A stretch of DNA of 59,428 bases from an uncultured Cellvibrio sp. (GTDB taxonomy: Bacteria; Pseudomonadota; Gammaproteobacteria; Pseudomonadales; Cellvibrionaceae), in the NCBI GenBank assembly GCA_946886255.1, contig CAMPIG010000002.1, positions 1-59,428 of the forward strand, given 5' to 3'. Every line of letters starts with the position of its first letter. Positions within the stretch are counted from its first letter, which is position 1. This document shows, piece by piece, positions 36,398 to 44,954 of the stretch. A model generated the notes under the pieces. That model made no database searches, was not told the DNA's origin, and was given only the letters and a program-made list of their open reading frames with translations. A program made the position numbers and the translations under genes.

Positions 36398-39226
36398 TCA
36401 GAATTCGTAGGTCAAACTGAGTTTGATAGTGCGGCCCAACAAGGGGCGTCCAAGCGCGATATTTCGATCACCAGCAACAGTGACAGTATTTACATCCACA
36501 TTGCCGCCCTCAGTCAGTACTGCTTCGTCGGTGATGTTGGTGACATGTAATTGGGCGCTGAATTGTTCGTTGACCTTGCCGATCGCACCGGCTTCGAAGT
36601 ACCAGTAATCTGGATAGATGATGAGGTTGTCATCCTCGCCAAAACGCTCACCGAGATACTGGGCTGCACCGTAAATCGTGACTGGCAAACCCGTAAGGGA
36701 CTCGAGGTTGTAGCTGGGGCGGATGTTCGTCATCAGGCGAGCAAAGCGACGCGGGATATTTCCGTCGATACCCGATTCAATAGTGCGATAGCCTGTTGTC
36801 ACAAATACGCCATCCACTTCCTCAGTGATTGCCTCGACGATGGGGACATTGCCACCAGAGTATTCAGGGTCTTGCCAGGTAATGGTGGTATTCAGCTCAA
36901 AGCCAGGCACGAACTCCGGCCGCCAGCTTGTCTCAAGCTCTACACCAATGTTTTCTGTACCACGGCGGGAAATACCCTGGATGGTGCGACAATCGTCGAG
37001 GTTAATCAGGTTGCCGTCTGTTGTTTGACAAGCCGGGTCTTCAATGTCCTTGTACTCATGGTTATTCCCTGTGGCCCGGAACTGATTCCAGAAGACGGTC
37101 ATGAACACGTCGAACGTGTCCCCCATAAATTTAATTCCCCCTTCCAATTGATCAATCGTTTGGATTGGGTCAGCTGAGGTACGGTCAGCCCAAATAACTT
37201 CCGAGCGAGGCATCCGGAAAGATTCAGATACGCGACCGAACACAGCCAAATTATCAAACAGCCGGTAATTAGCACCGAGGGTCCAACCATTTTGGTTAAA
37301 GGTTGCTTCACGTGATTGGACACGGCCAGACAAGCCCACAACGCTATTGTCGGCCAAGGTGTCTGATGTGCTACCGACATCCACCCCCATAGGCGTAATG
37401 TCCGTACCCGTATCAGCAAAGAAATAGTTGCTGTCGATATTCAATTGATGCCAACGTACACCAGCGTTGATATCCAAACGATCATTAACCGCCCAGTCGT
37501 CATTGATGTAAAAGGCGAACGCCTGATGCTTGTCGTTTACTTTGAGGAAGGTATTTACGTGGCGATAAATACCGTAGTCAGTGAGAGAAGGACCGATCTG
37601 AGCGCCTGAAGTACTCGTGGCAACCAAGTCAAGTTTGCGTGGACTATCGGTAACATCCGTAATCAACTCTGTGATGGTCTGCTGGGTACCTAAATCGTAT
37701 GAGCTGAAATACGCTCCCAACGTCAGGTTGTGCTCACCAAAAAAATCAACCGATGTGTGCACGCGCAAATCATCGACAAACATTTCGGCTTCAATCTCGG
37801 CAAGCCACATTGTTTGAAAGGCGACATAGGGCGATGCTGCCAGATCCACTGGCATGCCATCATCCGCATATTGGAGGGAGAAATTGCCATAGCTGCGATA
37901 GCGATCAATGAACTCAGTCAGGTTTGAAGCATTAAGCTCATCGCCACAGTTTCGATCATTCACGCCGAAATAGGACAGATACACAGAATCCAAGTCGCAT
38001 TGTTGCGCGGCAGTGTATGCTCGATTGGCTACATCATTACGCTCGCGGTCTGAAATGAATTGTTCTGCCCTGACTGGAGTACCCGCGAAGATAGCGTTAA
38101 ACCTGTTCGTTCCGGAGGTTTTACGCATATTGTTTTCGATTTTCCAGGTTTCAAAATCACGACTGAACTTTAGCGTCCATATATCAAATTCGGGATTGAT
38201 GCCGTTGGCTAAGTCATAATCCCGGGCGCCAGCCGCCGTCTTGATAGTCCCCGTCCGCAGATCGTTGGAAGCAAGAGTGCCCGTTGCCAAATCTATGCCC
38301 AAATCCTGGATATTCTCCACGCGCGCAGGATTATCTACAGTGGGCTGCTCTTCCACGCGGGGAATCGTAAAGGGCACGTTTTGGTAGAAAATGGTTTTAT
38401 CGCGGAGCATATGTGCGTGCAATTCCAGCTTGGTCAATTCATCCTCGCTGGTCCACGCCAGGTTGCCGCGCATCTGACCGCCGTCGTTGCCCGTATAACC
38501 CGGGTCCCTGATACCATCAGACACCCGATAGAAGCCACCCACTGCAAAGGTCAGTCGGTCAGTCAGCGGGCCGGAAGCAAAAAAGTCATTGCGCAGATGT
38601 CCCCAATCACCCATCTCCACTCTCACCGCACCTTCATAATCGGCGCCGCCAGTGCGGGTGATAAAGTTTGCGGCTCCCCCCAAGGCATGGGAGTAAAGCA
38701 CCGCTGACGGACCGCCGCGAACCGCCTCTACTGATTGAGTCATAAGGTCGGCGCGGATAAATACGTCGTTATTCATAAAGCCGATTTCCGGCTCTTCATA
38801 CATCGGTAAACCGTCAACCAAAAGCGGTAGAAATTTAAATCCACCAGATGAAGGGATGCCGCGAACGTTAGCGTTATTACCCGCCTCTCCAGCAGTCCCA
38901 CCTTCCGTGAAAATACCGGGAATTTCACCGAGCAAATCAGCGGTACTTTGCGGAGCAATTTTTTCCATCTGTTCCTGGTTCAGCGTCGTGATACCAAACG
39001 AAGCTTCAAACTTAGTCACCTGGGCACCCCCAGCGGTACCAGTCACAATGATCTCTTCCAGATTTAACCCACCATCTTCTTCCGCTTTTTCTTGTTTTAA
39101 TTTTTCGGTTGCCATCGATTCTTGAGCGGCTGCCGTCACGGCTTGTGCCGAGGCGACGCAAGGCAGTAGTAATAAACTACTGCCTTGGACTAAGAGAATC
39201 GCAGAGAGAATTTTATTTATTTTCAT
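36398..39226 (-). CDS. TonB-dependent receptor, fructan locus copy 2
   Basis: 942 residues: signal peptide (cut near ASAQA), an Ala/Lys/Glu-rich spacer, TonB-box-like EEIIVTGTAGG, plug (TADLLGEIPGIFTEGGTAGE, VRGIPSSGG) and barrel ending LSLTYEF. Homologous along the plug and early barrel to copy 1 at 17-19.8 kb. ATG 39226 starts the signal peptide; an upstream in-frame start at 39256 would cross operator b. First gene of the operon TBDR / five-module lipoprotein / GH32 lipoprotein. Two LacI-type operators lie upstream, one next to the predicted -10 and one just before the start codon, a spacing that allows looping. Substrate by context: fructan oligosaccharides. Confidence 0.92.
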   Translation of the reverse strand: MKINKILSAILLVQGSSLLLLPCVASAQAVTAAAQESMATEKLKQEKAEEDGGLNLEEIIVTGTAGGAQVTKFEASFGITTLNQEQMEKIAPQSTADLLGEIPGIFTEGGTAGEAGNNANVRGIPSSGGFKFLPLLVDGLPMYEEPEIGFMNNDVFIRADLMTQSVEAVRGGPSAVLYSHALGGAANFITRTGGADYEGAVRVEMGDWGHLRNDFFASGPLTDRLTFAVGGFYRVSDGIRDPGYTGNDGGQMRGNLAWTSEDELTKLELHAHMLRDKTIFYQNVPFTIPRVEEQPTVDNPARVENIQDLGIDLATGTLASNDLRTGTIKTAAGARDYDLANGINPEFDIWTLKFSRDFETWKIENNMRKTSGTNRFNAIFAGTPVRAEQFISDRERNDVANRAYTAAQQCDLDSVYLSYFGVNDRNCGDELNASNLTEFIDRYRSYGNFSLQYADDGMPVDLAASPYVAFQTMWLAEIEAEMFVDDLRVHTSVDFFGEHNLTLGAYFSSYDLGTQQTITELITDVTDSPRKLDLVATSTSGAQIGPSLTDYGIYRHVNTFLKVNDKHQAFAFYINDDWAVNDRLDINAGVRWHQLNIDSNYFFADTGTDITPMGVDVGSTSDTLADNSVVGLSGRVQSREATFNQNGWTLGANYRLFDNLAVFGRVSESFRMPRSEVIWADRTSADPIQTIDQLEGGIKFMGDTFDVFMTVFWNQFRATGNNHEYKDIEDPACQTTDGNLINLDDCRTIQGISRRGTENIGVELETSWRPEFVPGFELNTTITWQDPEYSGGNVPIVEAITEEVDGVFVTTGYRTIESGIDGNIPRRFARLMTNIRPSYNLESLTGLPVTIYGAAQYLGERFGEDDNLIIYPDYWYFEAGAIGKVNEQFSAQLHVTNITDEAVLTEGGNVDVNTVTVAGDRNIALGRPLLGRTIKLSLTYEF

Positions 39227-39249
39227 AATCTTTCTACCTAAGGCCAATT

Positions 39250-39265
39250 TGACCAACGTTAGTCA
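39250..39265. promoter_or_regulatory. LacI-type operator b
   Basis: TGACCAACGTTAGTCA, near-perfect palindrome, about 25 bases before the start codon of TBDR copy 2 and about 106 bases from operator c. Confidence 0.72.
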
Positions 39266-39355
39266 TTTTTATTGGAATTAACACCTGAGCTGCCTTTCGG
39301 CTGTATAACCCTTGATACTCATTACAATTACTACAGGAGAGCACTACAGAAAATT

Positions 39356-39371
39356 TGACCATCGATAGACA
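39356..39371. promoter_or_regulatory. LacI-type operator c
   Basis: TGACCATCGATAGACA, touching the downstream edge of the predicted -10 box of TBDR copy 2. Confidence 0.7.
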
Positions 39372-39398
39372 TTTTAGTGTCAATGGATGCCATTGCAA
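39371..39398 (-). promoter_or_regulatory. Predicted promoter of TBDR copy 2 operon
   Basis: On the minus strand TTGCAA, 16-base spacer, TAAAAT. It lies within the region downstream of the fructokinase gene, giving a 5' leader of about 140 bases that contains operator b. Confidence 0.5.
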
Positions 39399-39472
39399 GT
39401 TTTTTTTCTATTATGTTGCAAAGCGTAAAACGTTGTTACTCTTTTACTCAGTCTATCCTGCGAGTGGGTAAT

Positions 39473-40411
39473 TCAGAGCTGTACGCCTCCCCCGATTACC
39501 GCCTCTATCTCTTCCATCGAGGGAGGCATGCAACCCACGCGAGTAACATTGATGGCAGCAGCAGCACAAGCCACCTGCAATGCATGATTTAGCAGCCTTT
39601 CTTCGCTCCAAGATTCGCGCCGTCTGACCACTTGATAGAACTGCGCGATAAACGCACCGTAAAAGGTGTCGCCAGCGCCGATGGTGTCTTCCACATGGCT
39701 TATGCGGAACGCAGGTACGCTGAATTGTCGACCAGCGATGCAAGCACGAGCACCTGCGCTACCACAGGTAAACACCAACAAGGAATTGGAAAAATACTGC
39801 TCAACCACCTGCTCCAGATGAGCAGCATCAAGGCCTAGCAGTACCAGATCCTCGTCACTGGCCTTCACAATATCCGCGAACGGCAGTAGCGTAAGGATTT
39901 TACGTGCGTACTCCTGCAGATCCCCCGGCACAACCCCGGGACGCAGGTTTAAATCCAGGCTGATGGTGACGCCACGCATCCGTAGTTGCTCCACTATAGA
40001 TGCCACCCTACCTATCACGTCCGGTACCAACATCAGAGATCCGGTGTGGAAAATCTGTGTCTCTGGTGGGACTTGAGCCAGTATTTGCGCCACTGAAAAA
40101 TTTGTATCAGCTATGCCTTGACGATAGAGAGAGTAGCGCGGTTGCCCCTCTTCATAGGCGACCAGCGCTAAAGACGTGGGCAGCGATGACCGGTTGGCAG
40201 GATCGAAAGCGATACCTTGTGACTGCATCTCGTCAAGCATTCGCTCACCCAACGCATCAGTAGAAACAGGTGATACGTAACGCACAGGTATCCCCAAGCG
40301 CGCCAGACAGCGCGCAAAATTAAAGGGTGAGCCACCCACCTTAGGATCGTATAAACCATTGGACGAGGGCACCAGATCAGCAATGGCCTCGCCCATCACA
40401 CAGATAGTCAT
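39473..40411 (-). CDS. PfkB-family fructokinase
   Basis: 312-residue cytoplasmic kinase. N-terminal ribokinase-type motif GGSPFNFARCLARLG near residue 30 and the C-terminal anion-hole/catalytic motif DTIGAGDTFYGAF with the catalytic Asp. Converts fructose to fructose 6-phosphate with ATP, the entry to glycolysis. ATG 40411 is chosen because GGAG, which includes the last codons of the upstream GH32 gene, lies eight bases before it; ATG 40417 overlaps the stop codon. Third gene of the operon anchored GH32 / cytoplasmic GH32 / fructokinase, which supports fructose as substrate. Confidence 0.9.
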   Translation of the reverse strand: MTICVMGEAIADLVPSSNGLYDPKVGGSPFNFARCLARLGIPVRYVSPVSTDALGERMLDEMQSQGIAFDPANRSSLPTSLALVAYEEGQPRYSLYRQGIADTNFSVAQILAQVPPETQIFHTGSLMLVPDVIGRVASIVEQLRMRGVTISLDLNLRPGVVPGDLQEYARKILTLLPFADIVKASDEDLVLLGLDAAHLEQVVEQYFSNSLLVFTCGSAGARACIAGRQFSVPAFRISHVEDTIGAGDTFYGAFIAQFYQVVRRRESWSEERLLNHALQVACAAAAINVTRVGCMPPSMEEIEAVIGGGVQL

Positions 40412-40416
40412 GACCA

Positions 40417-41880
40417 TTACTCCAGATTGAAAACTTGTACCGTTAAATCGTCCAATGCTCCTGACAGCAACGTCCATTGCAACTGCGAATAAGGCACCTG
40501 AGGAAAACAACAACTCGTAATACAACTGAGACCATCATTGACAAAAACTTCCAAAGAACAACGGTCAAGAAATAATCTCACATCAGCTTTACCTTCTTGC
40601 AAGCTGTAGAGTTCAGCGTGTATGAGACGCCCGAAGCCCTCGCCATCCCAGCCAGATCGACGACGGTCAAGGCACAGGCTGCTTTGACCAACATTCAATA
40701 CCAGGCTGAGCTCCTCACCCTGTTCATTGCAAAATTGCAATTCCACAACTGGTGTTTCAGCGCCCCATTGCAGTGTAAGCAGTACTTCAGCAACAGCGGG
40801 CAATTCGATGGTCTTGCCTACTTCATCAGCAATTAGCTGACGTGTTGGCTTCCAATTCAATACTTCATGCCGTATGTGAGTTAGGTTGACATGAGGCTCA
40901 CTGGCCACACGGTACTGCCCATCCACGCTACGCAACATCAAGCGTCGCGGTAATGACATTGCGCCCCGCCAGCTGTCGGTCGGCGTCTTGTTCGCATACT
41001 GCCAGTTGCTCATCCAGGCCATCATGATTCGTTCGTCACCCAAGGACTGCAAGCCATCCCAGGTGATACCGGCATAGAAATCCGTGCCAAAGTCCAGCCA
41101 GCGAATATCGCTATGCTCCGGGATGAACATCGAGCCGTCGAATTGACCGACAAAATATTGCATCGCTGAACCGCCGTTTGGGCCGCCTGGATTGAGGCTA
41201 ATAATTAATATCCAGCGAGTTTCACCTGTGTCTTCACAGGTCAATGAAAAGAGATCGGGGCATTCCCAAACTCCACCGTGAGCACCATTACTTGCGCCAA
41301 ACTCGGAGGAAAATGTCCAATCGAGCAGATTACTTGAGGTGTAAAATTGGGCACGATCCCCTGCCACCAACACAAGTACCCAACGCTTACCTTGCGCATG
41401 CCAGACTACTTTTGGATCGCGGAAATCTTTTAAACCAGGATTAGGGATTACCGGGTTGCCCGCATAGGGAACAAAACGTTGCCCACCATCAAGACTGTAA
41501 GCAATACTTTGAACTTGCACGGCTGCTTTCGAGTGCTGGGTAAAGGTAGCTATGATGGGTGGAGTCACACCGTCGCCCAAGCCAGAACTATTGTCCCAAT
41601 CGACTACCGCCCCACCCGAAAATGCGTAACCGAGCCCATCAGGTTCGGCGTCTAATGCGATCGGCATCTCTTCCCAATGCAACAAATCTCGCGATATTGC
41701 ATGACCCCAGTGCATGTTGCCCCAAACGCTGTCATCAGGATTCATCTGATAATAAAGATGATAGATCCCATCTTTGTAGAACAACCCATTCGGGTCATTA
41801 ATCCAGTTAGCCTTTGCGCTGTAATGAAGTTTTGGGCGCCACGCATTCGCGGGATGCGTCGGTACAATAAAAGACGTCAT
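40417..41880 (-). CDS. GH32 fructosidase without signal peptide, probably cytoplasmic
   Basis: 487 residues starting MTSFIVPTHPANAWRPKLHY, with no signal sequence or anchor. Canonical active site: NWINDPNG (Asp29), DFRDPKVVW and GVWECPDLF. Likely hydrolyses imported sucrose or short fructo-oligosaccharides to fructose (plus glucose), feeding the fructokinase whose start codon touches its stop codon. It starts five bases after the membrane-anchored GH32, so the three genes form a tight operon. The canonical NDPNG separates it from the three NEPHG enzymes of the locus. Confidence 0.92.
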   Translation of the reverse strand: MTSFIVPTHPANAWRPKLHYSAKANWINDPNGLFYKDGIYHLYYQMNPDDSVWGNMHWGHAISRDLLHWEEMPIALDAEPDGLGYAFSGGAVVDWDNSSGLGDGVTPPIIATFTQHSKAAVQVQSIAYSLDGGQRFVPYAGNPVIPNPGLKDFRDPKVVWHAQGKRWVLVLVAGDRAQFYTSSNLLDWTFSSEFGASNGAHGGVWECPDLFSLTCEDTGETRWILIISLNPGGPNGGSAMQYFVGQFDGSMFIPEHSDIRWLDFGTDFYAGITWDGLQSLGDERIMMAWMSNWQYANKTPTDSWRGAMSLPRRLMLRSVDGQYRVASEPHVNLTHIRHEVLNWKPTRQLIADEVGKTIELPAVAEVLLTLQWGAETPVVELQFCNEQGEELSLVLNVGQSSLCLDRRRSGWDGEGFGRLIHAELYSLQEGKADVRLFLDRCSLEVFVNDGLSCITSCCFPQVPYSQLQWTLLSGALDDLTVQVFNLE

Positions 41881-41885
41881 AACAT

Positions 41886-44795
41886 TTACTCAGTTATTTG
41901 TTGTTTTGAGGGATTTAGAACGGACTCGATTGGAATATGAAAGTCGTCCACATTGAGATAAGCGCGAGAACCTTGAGCCTGATCCCGCACCTTAAAATAG
42001 AGTGATTTGCCCAAAGCAGAACTAAGGTTCCAGTACACGCGGCGTAGACCGTGATGCGTTCCTTCGGGTAAGTCATCACTCTCAGTACCCGTAGTACGTA
42101 GAAGCTCTTCACCCGTCTCCGCATTTACCGCTGCAACGTAAAGGTTCTGCATATCCCTGCCGCCCCCGATCAGGAAATTAATCTGCCCGTTACCGCTCAA
42201 CACGAAAGGCACAGACTGCAACTCCCCCATAGCCGCACCACCCGCCAAGCTGCCCAATAGATGACAACCTCCCGGCACGCGCTTCGAAGGATTTAACTCC
42301 AGGTGATTGGATACAACTTGTTTGTCGGTGAAGGCGTCCCCTTCAATCAACCGCCAACCCTCCAGATTGCATTGGCTGAAATCGTGATTAGGCAGCGCGC
42401 TCTTCCACGTGGCATCGTTGTACTCAAAGGCGGCTGGAGCCACCGGGACAGTGGCGCCTTGAGCTGAGCTCATAGGCCACACACGTAGCCGCTTCAAGGA
42501 AACTTCCGGCGGCAATTCAAGGCCCACACCCAGCGCGTCAAGAGTGGCGGGAAAGAGGCGGCTGGTCAGGCTGATCCGGTCATTGAGGTAGACCTCCAGC
42601 ATGGAACGGTCAAGGAAAACGCGAAGAATAATCTCCCCCTCCGATGTTAACTCCCCACCTTGTACGCCATAGCTGAGCACGTCCGGGTCGAGGCTGGTTC
42701 GAGTGCGATCCAGCTCCAGACGCCAGCGTTTGGTGTCGGCAGTTGGCTGCAGGCTGAGCCGGGTCAGCTCTGTGCCGCGCGGGTTTTTACGGAGCTCTAA
42801 CGTCAGCGCACTGATGTCGGAGACACCTGTCAACTGGGCCGAATCCAGTACCAGTTCCAGCTCGAATAAATCGCCTATGATCGGTGCCAACAGCGCCTGG
42901 GCTTGCGTACCGCTGATATTGGCGGCATCAACCAGAGGAGCTCCACGTAATGTGGCAAGTTCGGCGATGGGGGCAAAGCGCAGCTGATCGTCCTCACCCA
43001 GCCACAAGCTGAGCGGCAGGCCACCGTTATGCGCCCAGCCACTTTCGGCCTCCTGCTGGCGAGTGGTTTCGCCTTGCGCGATGGAGAACAAAATGCTGCG
43101 GCCCGTAACAGGGTCAACCATGCCACTGGGACCGGTAAATTTACGATCACCGATATCCATAAGGCGCGGCTCGGGATGATCAGGTGTAAACCGGCCAGTG
43201 GCGGAATCCCACACGCCAATCCAGTAGTAGATTTCCACCACCGCTCCAGCGCCATGAGAATTGATGCCAAACCAGTGGCGGGGGCGACCGTCGCGACCGT
43301 CGCCCAGCGGAAGCAGCACCGGTAGCTCCCATATAGGACCAACCTGTGGGTAGGCCGTAATATCGGTGCTGAAAAGTGGCCCCATGTAGTCCCAATGAAG
43401 CAGGTCCGTAGATGAAAATACCAAAGCCGTACCACTGCCGCCGGGAATACCTGAAGTAACCAACTGATACCACTGCTGCGCTGATTTATCCCAGAACACG
43501 AAAGGATCGCGGAATTGGCCAAAGGCACCCCAATCTCGCTGTTGCGTAATCAGTGCTTCAGGATGCGTTACCCAATCACGCAGAAGTGGATCATTTAAAT
43601 CCTTGGGCCGCGCCAGCGCTACCCGCTGAGTGGGCTGCAAATTGTCGTTGCCAGCAGTAAAAAACCATACTGGATTGCCATCTGCATCATAGGTGGCACT
43701 ACCTGACCAGATGCCATCAGGAGCAAGCTCACCGTCCTCCGGCCGCAATGCTATATCCACCTCCTGCCAACGCACCATGTCATCACTGACCAGATGCCCC
43801 CAATGGATCTGATGCCAGAAGGGCCCATGAGGATTTTTCTGAAAGGTAATGTGATATTTGCCGCGGTAATAAAAAGGCCCGTGAGGCTCGTTCATCCAAT
43901 GAGTATCGGGCATAAGGTGATATTGCGGACGATGCTTATCGCCATCGAACGTGCTGCGCGCAATACTAGTGTCCGCGAGCGATAATTCTGGCAACTGCCC
44001 CTTGATCAATTGCGACTCAAATAATGCGAGGTGATTTTTGCCAGATAGGACAGCCGGGATCACTGATAGTTGATCCATCAAACCGTTGAAGCTATGCAGA
44101 TAAAAATGTCCGAGATGTAGCATCGCCGCAGGGTGGCGACCAACGAGCAATGGACTATTTGGCAACTGCCACGATGCTAGTTCGTCTAGCTCATGGTGAG
44201 CGACCTCCTGACCGTTAAGATAAAAAACTACACGTTTGGCAGGCTTATTAATCTCTACCGCTAGATGGGACCAAACATCGACGGGCAGGAATTTCGACCC
44301 AGCGCTGAGGCGATGCGTAGCCTGCCCATCACCCACCTGCAGGAGCCACTCACCATGGCGACCAATCCCTAAGACAAAGCCTTCATGCCGATCAGACTGG
44401 TATTGACCAACCAACCCCGATGGTAAGCCGCCATCGCCCCATTCATAGGCTTGCGGTGCCACCCAAAGACTAATGGTCAAGACTTCGGACGCAGGCATTC
44501 TCAGTGAAGCCGACTGAACGGCAGTAGTGTAGCCATCAAATTTAAGGCAATGGCCCACAACACAATTGCTACGCCAGTAGGGATCACTCATGGGTTTGTA
44601 ACGGGACGCTAAAAAACGATGTTTGATATCCAGCGCTTCTCCAGATACAGACTCCTTTACTAGCCCGCCCCGCCCTTCATCAAAAGGCAGAGCAAATATC
44701 TGAGGCACCAGTTGATCAGATCGGTAGATCCAAATTGCCACCAAGCCAAGAATAAGAATAAATGCCACGCCACATAATCGCTTAATTACACCCAT
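41886..44795 (-). CDS. Membrane-anchored GH32 (NEPHG type) with LamG and C-terminal module
   Basis: 969 residues. An uncleaved-looking N-terminal anchor (basic MGVIKRL, then CGVAFILILGLVAIWIY) predicts the rest in the periplasm. LamG-like domain ~35-260; GH32 ~285-770 with HWMNEPHG (Glu303), QFRDPFVFW and IWELPVLLP; one C-terminal module (~810-960: CNLEGWRLIEGDAFTD, GELQSVPFVLSGNGQINFLIGGG, LYFKVRDQAQG, YLNVDDFHIP). ATG 44795 is preferred; a TTG at 44807 is in frame, but neither has a strong ribosome-binding site. First gene of the operon, facing away from lacI, with an operator between them. A Cys near residue 8 lies before the hydrophobic stretch, so it is not a lipobox. Confidence 0.88.
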   Translation of the reverse strand: MGVIKRLCGVAFILILGLVAIWIYRSDQLVPQIFALPFDEGRGGLVKESVSGEALDIKHRFLASRYKPMSDPYWRSNCVVGHCLKFDGYTTAVQSASLRMPASEVLTISLWVAPQAYEWGDGGLPSGLVGQYQSDRHEGFVLGIGRHGEWLLQVGDGQATHRLSAGSKFLPVDVWSHLAVEINKPAKRVVFYLNGQEVAHHELDELASWQLPNSPLLVGRHPAAMLHLGHFYLHSFNGLMDQLSVIPAVLSGKNHLALFESQLIKGQLPELSLADTSIARSTFDGDKHRPQYHLMPDTHWMNEPHGPFYYRGKYHITFQKNPHGPFWHQIHWGHLVSDDMVRWQEVDIALRPEDGELAPDGIWSGSATYDADGNPVWFFTAGNDNLQPTQRVALARPKDLNDPLLRDWVTHPEALITQQRDWGAFGQFRDPFVFWDKSAQQWYQLVTSGIPGGSGTALVFSSTDLLHWDYMGPLFSTDITAYPQVGPIWELPVLLPLGDGRDGRPRHWFGINSHGAGAVVEIYYWIGVWDSATGRFTPDHPEPRLMDIGDRKFTGPSGMVDPVTGRSILFSIAQGETTRQQEAESGWAHNGGLPLSLWLGEDDQLRFAPIAELATLRGAPLVDAANISGTQAQALLAPIIGDLFELELVLDSAQLTGVSDISALTLELRKNPRGTELTRLSLQPTADTKRWRLELDRTRTSLDPDVLSYGVQGGELTSEGEIILRVFLDRSMLEVYLNDRISLTSRLFPATLDALGVGLELPPEVSLKRLRVWPMSSAQGATVPVAPAAFEYNDATWKSALPNHDFSQCNLEGWRLIEGDAFTDKQVVSNHLELNPSKRVPGGCHLLGSLAGGAAMGELQSVPFVLSGNGQINFLIGGGRDMQNLYVAAVNAETGEELLRTTGTESDDLPEGTHHGLRRVYWNLSSALGKSLYFKVRDQAQGSRAYLNVDDFHIPIESVLNPSKQQITE

Positions 44796-44845
44796 AAACT
44801 GACTCAAACAGGTCTATAACCCGGGTTGACTAAAAAAATTACTGT

Positions 44846-44874
44846 TTGACACAATGTCCAACGTTAGTCATTAT
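44846..44874 (+). promoter_or_regulatory. Predicted lacI promoter with internal operator
   Basis: TTGACA, 17-base spacer, CATTAT on the plus strand. Operator e lies within the spacer and the -10 box, suggesting autoregulation. The same site lies within 60 bases of the divergent GH32 start and could repress that operon too. Confidence 0.55.
44855..44870. promoter_or_regulatory. LacI-type operator e (lacI / GH32 divergent region)
   Basis: TGTCCAACGTTAGTCA, matching sites a-c at 15 of 16 positions of the degenerate consensus or better. Located in the divergent region next to the regulator gene itself. Confidence 0.72.
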
Positions 44875-44954
44875 AGTTAAAACGGAGGGAAATGTGTCAA
44901 GCTAAATGTTCGTGACTAGACAACCGAATAACTTACCCAGTGACGGACAAAACA

